DNA from: Polymyxa betae
Lineage: Eukaryota > Endomyxa > Phytomyxea > Plasmodiophorida > Plasmodiophoridae
DNA length: 32,773 nucleotides
Assembly: GCA_003693705.1 (NCBI GenBank)
Contig: RBZT01000767.1
Location: 1-32,773, forward strand
Direction of reading: 5' to 3'
Positions 30,413-32,773 of the stretch are shown here, one piece after another; position 1 is the stretch's first letter; the number at the start of each line of letters is the position of its first letter. Both the position numbers and the translations under genes were made by a program. The notes under the pieces are model-generated. The model searched no databases and was not told the DNA's origin. It was given only the letters and a program-made list of their open reading frames with translations.

Positions 30413-31738
30413 TGTTAAACAGACAAATGCCGCTGTCGGGCTCTGCCTAATACCAACTGTGTTATGATACAAATATCCCCAAAGGCCGGGCTGCGCCCGC
30501 GCAGATTTTCTCGCAGGTGTGTTGGATAGAACCATAGTAGCAATTTGTAGAGAATGTGCTTTCTGCTTCCTGTTTTGTAATTGATCACTTAAGCATCTTG
30601 CTTTAAGCCAGGTGACTTAAGTGTAATGTTTGAATTGGCATCTAATGAGATAACAGCCTCACTAATGAAGTCGCAGAAGTTTTTAGAAGCAAATAAAGAA
30701 TGTATTTATTGATGGTCATAAGCTGATATGCGTTCCTTTGCAATCGTTCTGATTTTTCAAGCCGATGGTTTCGAATGTTCAAGGTTATGAACAAGATATC
30801 AGGAGCTAATCACCTGCAATTCAAATCTCTTTCTTTTCATGGTGAAGAGAAAACTGGCAATAATAATGAGCCATTGTGAAAATATGAAATTTGTACCATG
30901 TTCTTAAGTGTTTTCCAACAGTTTTTAATCCTTGTTCGATTTGTGATTCGAAATCATGTTTTACAGCTCCATTTAGACGACGATTGCTCGTAACATTCAA
31001 TTCTCCTTTAGCAGCATGTGTGAAAGAAAGTCCAGAAAACGGAGCCTTTAGCAAACACATGAGCAATAATCAACGCCAAAATTGAAATGAAGCTTGATGG
31101 ATTTTTTTACGAAATAAACGCTCCGTTCGATCACCAAGTTTTCATGTTGAAGACTTCTACCGCTTCCAAGTTTTCATAAGATCCAAGGTTACAGTATAGG
31201 AACTTGCCATCAACGCTTTATTTTTGAAATAAAAAATATTGTGACATCAGTTTGTCTCTATGGCTGGTCAAGTGTCGGGCTCGGGGCGTGCTCGAAGCGA
31301 AGCTTCGTCGCGCTGCGCCAGGTCATAAACTATTTTACTCTTTTTAACTTCAATGAAGACTGGATATTTATGGTCTTCATAATCGACATCGTCTTCTTGT
31401 TTCTCGATGATGATCCTGACTACCGGATTAACTAATTTTTGTAGTTAAAATAGTGAACATGTCGTTGCATCACATCCTATTTTATAGGTTATTTTTCTCT
31501 TTAAAAAAACATGATCAATTACCAACTACTCCACAGCAATTCGTAGAGTTGCATTTGCACTCGATTGTGCAGCTAGGTTCGTTCCAACCATATACCACAC
31601 TTATCGCGTGGCCTTGTCAAATTTGCTGCATACTAACCAGGAAAACATGAAATTTCCGGGTGTATTGAAACTCATAGAATACTCAGTTAGGGGTACAACT
31701 GTGATTCGCTATATGAGCTCCAGGTTCATCTGGGTTCC
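30413..31738. other. Intergenic, no supported gene
   Basis: Chance frames only (30821-31066 minus, 31241-31435 plus). Local GC-rich island at 31270-31325 (CTCGAAGCGAAGCTTCGTCG) within AT-rich sequence. Confidence 0.4.
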
Positions 31739-32008
31739 CTATGAGTATTTTCCCGTTGGACAAACAGATAGATCTTTGTCATGGATATTAATGTTGCCGA
31801 ATGGCTTAGAGCGAAGCGCATCGTAATCAATGAACTCGGACATGCCTGAGGATGCAGAAAAAGTAAGAGCCAAGTAATGATCGATGCTGAGGCGACCAAC
31901 CTGTTTGAAGAATGAGCTAAAACGAGGGCCGCGCGGTCGTTCAACATCCGGCATGTACACTCTATTGCCAATGTTGAGTACAGCGAATACAACCCTTATG
32001 TTGAGACG
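31739..32008 (-). CDS. Unrecognised terminal exon or protein fragment (89 aa)
   Basis: A minus-strand frame runs from a possible TTTAG| acceptor at 32009 to TAG at 31741-31739. It reads like folded protein (RVVFAVLNIGNRVYMPDVER, FFKQVGRLSIDHYLALTFSA, MSEFIDYDALRSKPFGNINI), with balanced hydrophobic and charged residues and no low complexity. I recognise no family. No upstream exon was found, so it may be the 3' exon of a gene, a pseudogene fragment or chance. Confidence 0.25.
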   Translation of the reverse strand, partial: RLNIRVVFAVLNIGNRVYMPDVERPRGPRFSSFFKQVGRLSIDHYLALTFSASSGMSEFIDYDALRSKPFGNINIHDKDLSVCPTGKYS

Positions 32009-32606
32009 CTAAATCATCTGATGCACAACGCAATCGCCCAATTCCAACACCGTCTTCCTGCCGGGATTCTTCGCGCATGGCTTGCGTCAGGTTTGGCATG
32101 AATCCAAGATACTAGGGTCCGGTAGCACGCGCTTTCGCGCATTTCCAGGTTCCCGCCTTTATTGGTAGCCGTTTACATTCTTCCATTTGAAATGTCTTGG
32201 CTGTGGCAGAAGGTAGACAGTGACAGCATCTTCAAAGATCCAGCTTTTTTATCAAGCATTGTTGGAAGGAGACGGGAGCCTGGAATTGCGCTTTCTTGGA
32301 AGTGCGGGAGGCCGCACGCGATTGGAAGCTCGCCGTTCACAATACCGTATACACAACTTCAAAGTCGTACTTGAGTTTTGAAATAGATATCTCTGCACTA
32401 TCCAAAATCGCACGTACAATTTAAACAAAATACGTTCAAGCTTCTACTTGCACTTGTGTTAGTTAGATACACCAGCACTGTACACACTCGAGCACTTGAC
32501 GTTAAAAATAAAATGCGCGACGACTCTACTTCGCCTATTCACAGCATTACCCTCGCAGGCCTCGCTTGGCGTCGTCTTAAAAGATTAAGAGTCCCAGGCT
32601 CCACCA
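32009..32606. other. Spacer before the copia gag; may include its LTR and leader
   Basis: Plus-strand sequence just before the gag start should hold the LTR and primer-binding site of the retrotransposon that runs off the window, but neither boundary can be fixed without the second LTR. A frame at 32162-32374 and its +1 neighbour (GDGSLELRFLGSAGG, RLEARRSQYRIHNFKVVLEF) looks partly coding and frameshifted. Confidence 0.3.
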
Positions 32607-32773
32607 ATGAGCGAACCCACTGTTGAACGTCACCTCGTTCCCGTATTCGACGGCTCCAACTTCCAACAATGGCGCCAACGTATTGCCAACCTCCTCATCG
32701 AGAAAGATCTGGATGATATCACGGGGTTCGATCTAACATCCCTCCTTCCTCTAGCATCACAACCATCTCTAAC
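32607..32773 (+). CDS. Ty1/copia gag, N-terminal part (runs off the window)
   Basis: ATG at 32607 opens MSEPTVERHLVPVFDGSNFQ and continues QWRQRIANLLIEKDLDDITG. The F-x-G-x-N-F/Y-x-x-W motif followed by a short helix and an acidic D-L/I segment is typical of the N-terminus of copia-type gag proteins. It is partial at the right edge. It may be the same family as the pol remnant at 7990-9189, but no overlapping region allows comparison. Confidence 0.75.
   Translation, partial: MSEPTVERHLVPVFDGSNFQQWRQRIANLLIEKDLDDITGFDLTSLLPLASQPSL

Overview
This is a stretch of nuclear DNA from a eukaryote. Genes carry short GT-AG introns (about 47-200 nt, one of 326 nt), and the conserved ones are eukaryotic: Rab2, a DDX18/Has1 DEAD-box helicase, an RPAP3/Tah1-type TPR protein, a PSMG3/PAC3 proteasome chaperone and a three-exon AlkB-like dioxygenase. 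The AlkB-like protein resembles the fungal branch of its family most closely. With Ty1/copia remnants and TTAGGG-type microrepeats, this suggests an early-diverging (perhaps zoosporic) fungus or a related opisthokont protist. The species cannot be fixed from the sequence alone.

Layout. (i) 1-2470 is AT-rich and looks like an integrated, decaying DNA-virus or virus-like element: a D5/SF3-type helicase with one in-frame stop, a hypothetical ORF, a frameshifted zinc-ribbon ORF and two minus-strand ORFs. (ii) 2531-3553 is a 1,023-bp non-autonomous DNA transposon with terminal inverted repeats and a 9-bp target duplication. (iii) 3631-6980 carries a BTB-domain gene and a seven-transmembrane protein with a secreted-type ectodomain. 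(iv) 7290-10015 is repeat-rich: paired hairpin repeats, a tRNA-like B box, a copia pol remnant, a short-motif array, a 54-bp-arm hairpin and a decayed copy of the 7TM gene. (v) 11862-13015 is Rab2 on the minus strand, five exons. (vi) 14663-22762 is a one-orientation array of small single-pass membrane proteins ending in PPxY tails: five or six apparently intact genes plus two pseudogenes. (vii) 23210-30412 is a conserved housekeeping block: AlkB-like (+), RPAP3/Tah1-like (-), DDX18 (+), PSMG3 (-). (viii) 30413-32773 is sparse and ends in the start of a copia gag gene.

The most original feature is the PPxY array. Each member is an exon encoding a short N-terminus, one membrane span and Cys/basic residues, followed by an exon encoding a polar cytosolic tail whose last residues are PPxY plus a short extension. 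In four members the junction is a clear phase-0 intron after the span; in the others it is inferred. This is the architecture of membrane adaptors that recruit WW-domain (Nedd4/Rsp5-type) ubiquitin ligases. Two members add Cys and His clusters that could bind metal. The array appears to have grown by tandem duplication and loss. All functional statements about it are inference from architecture.
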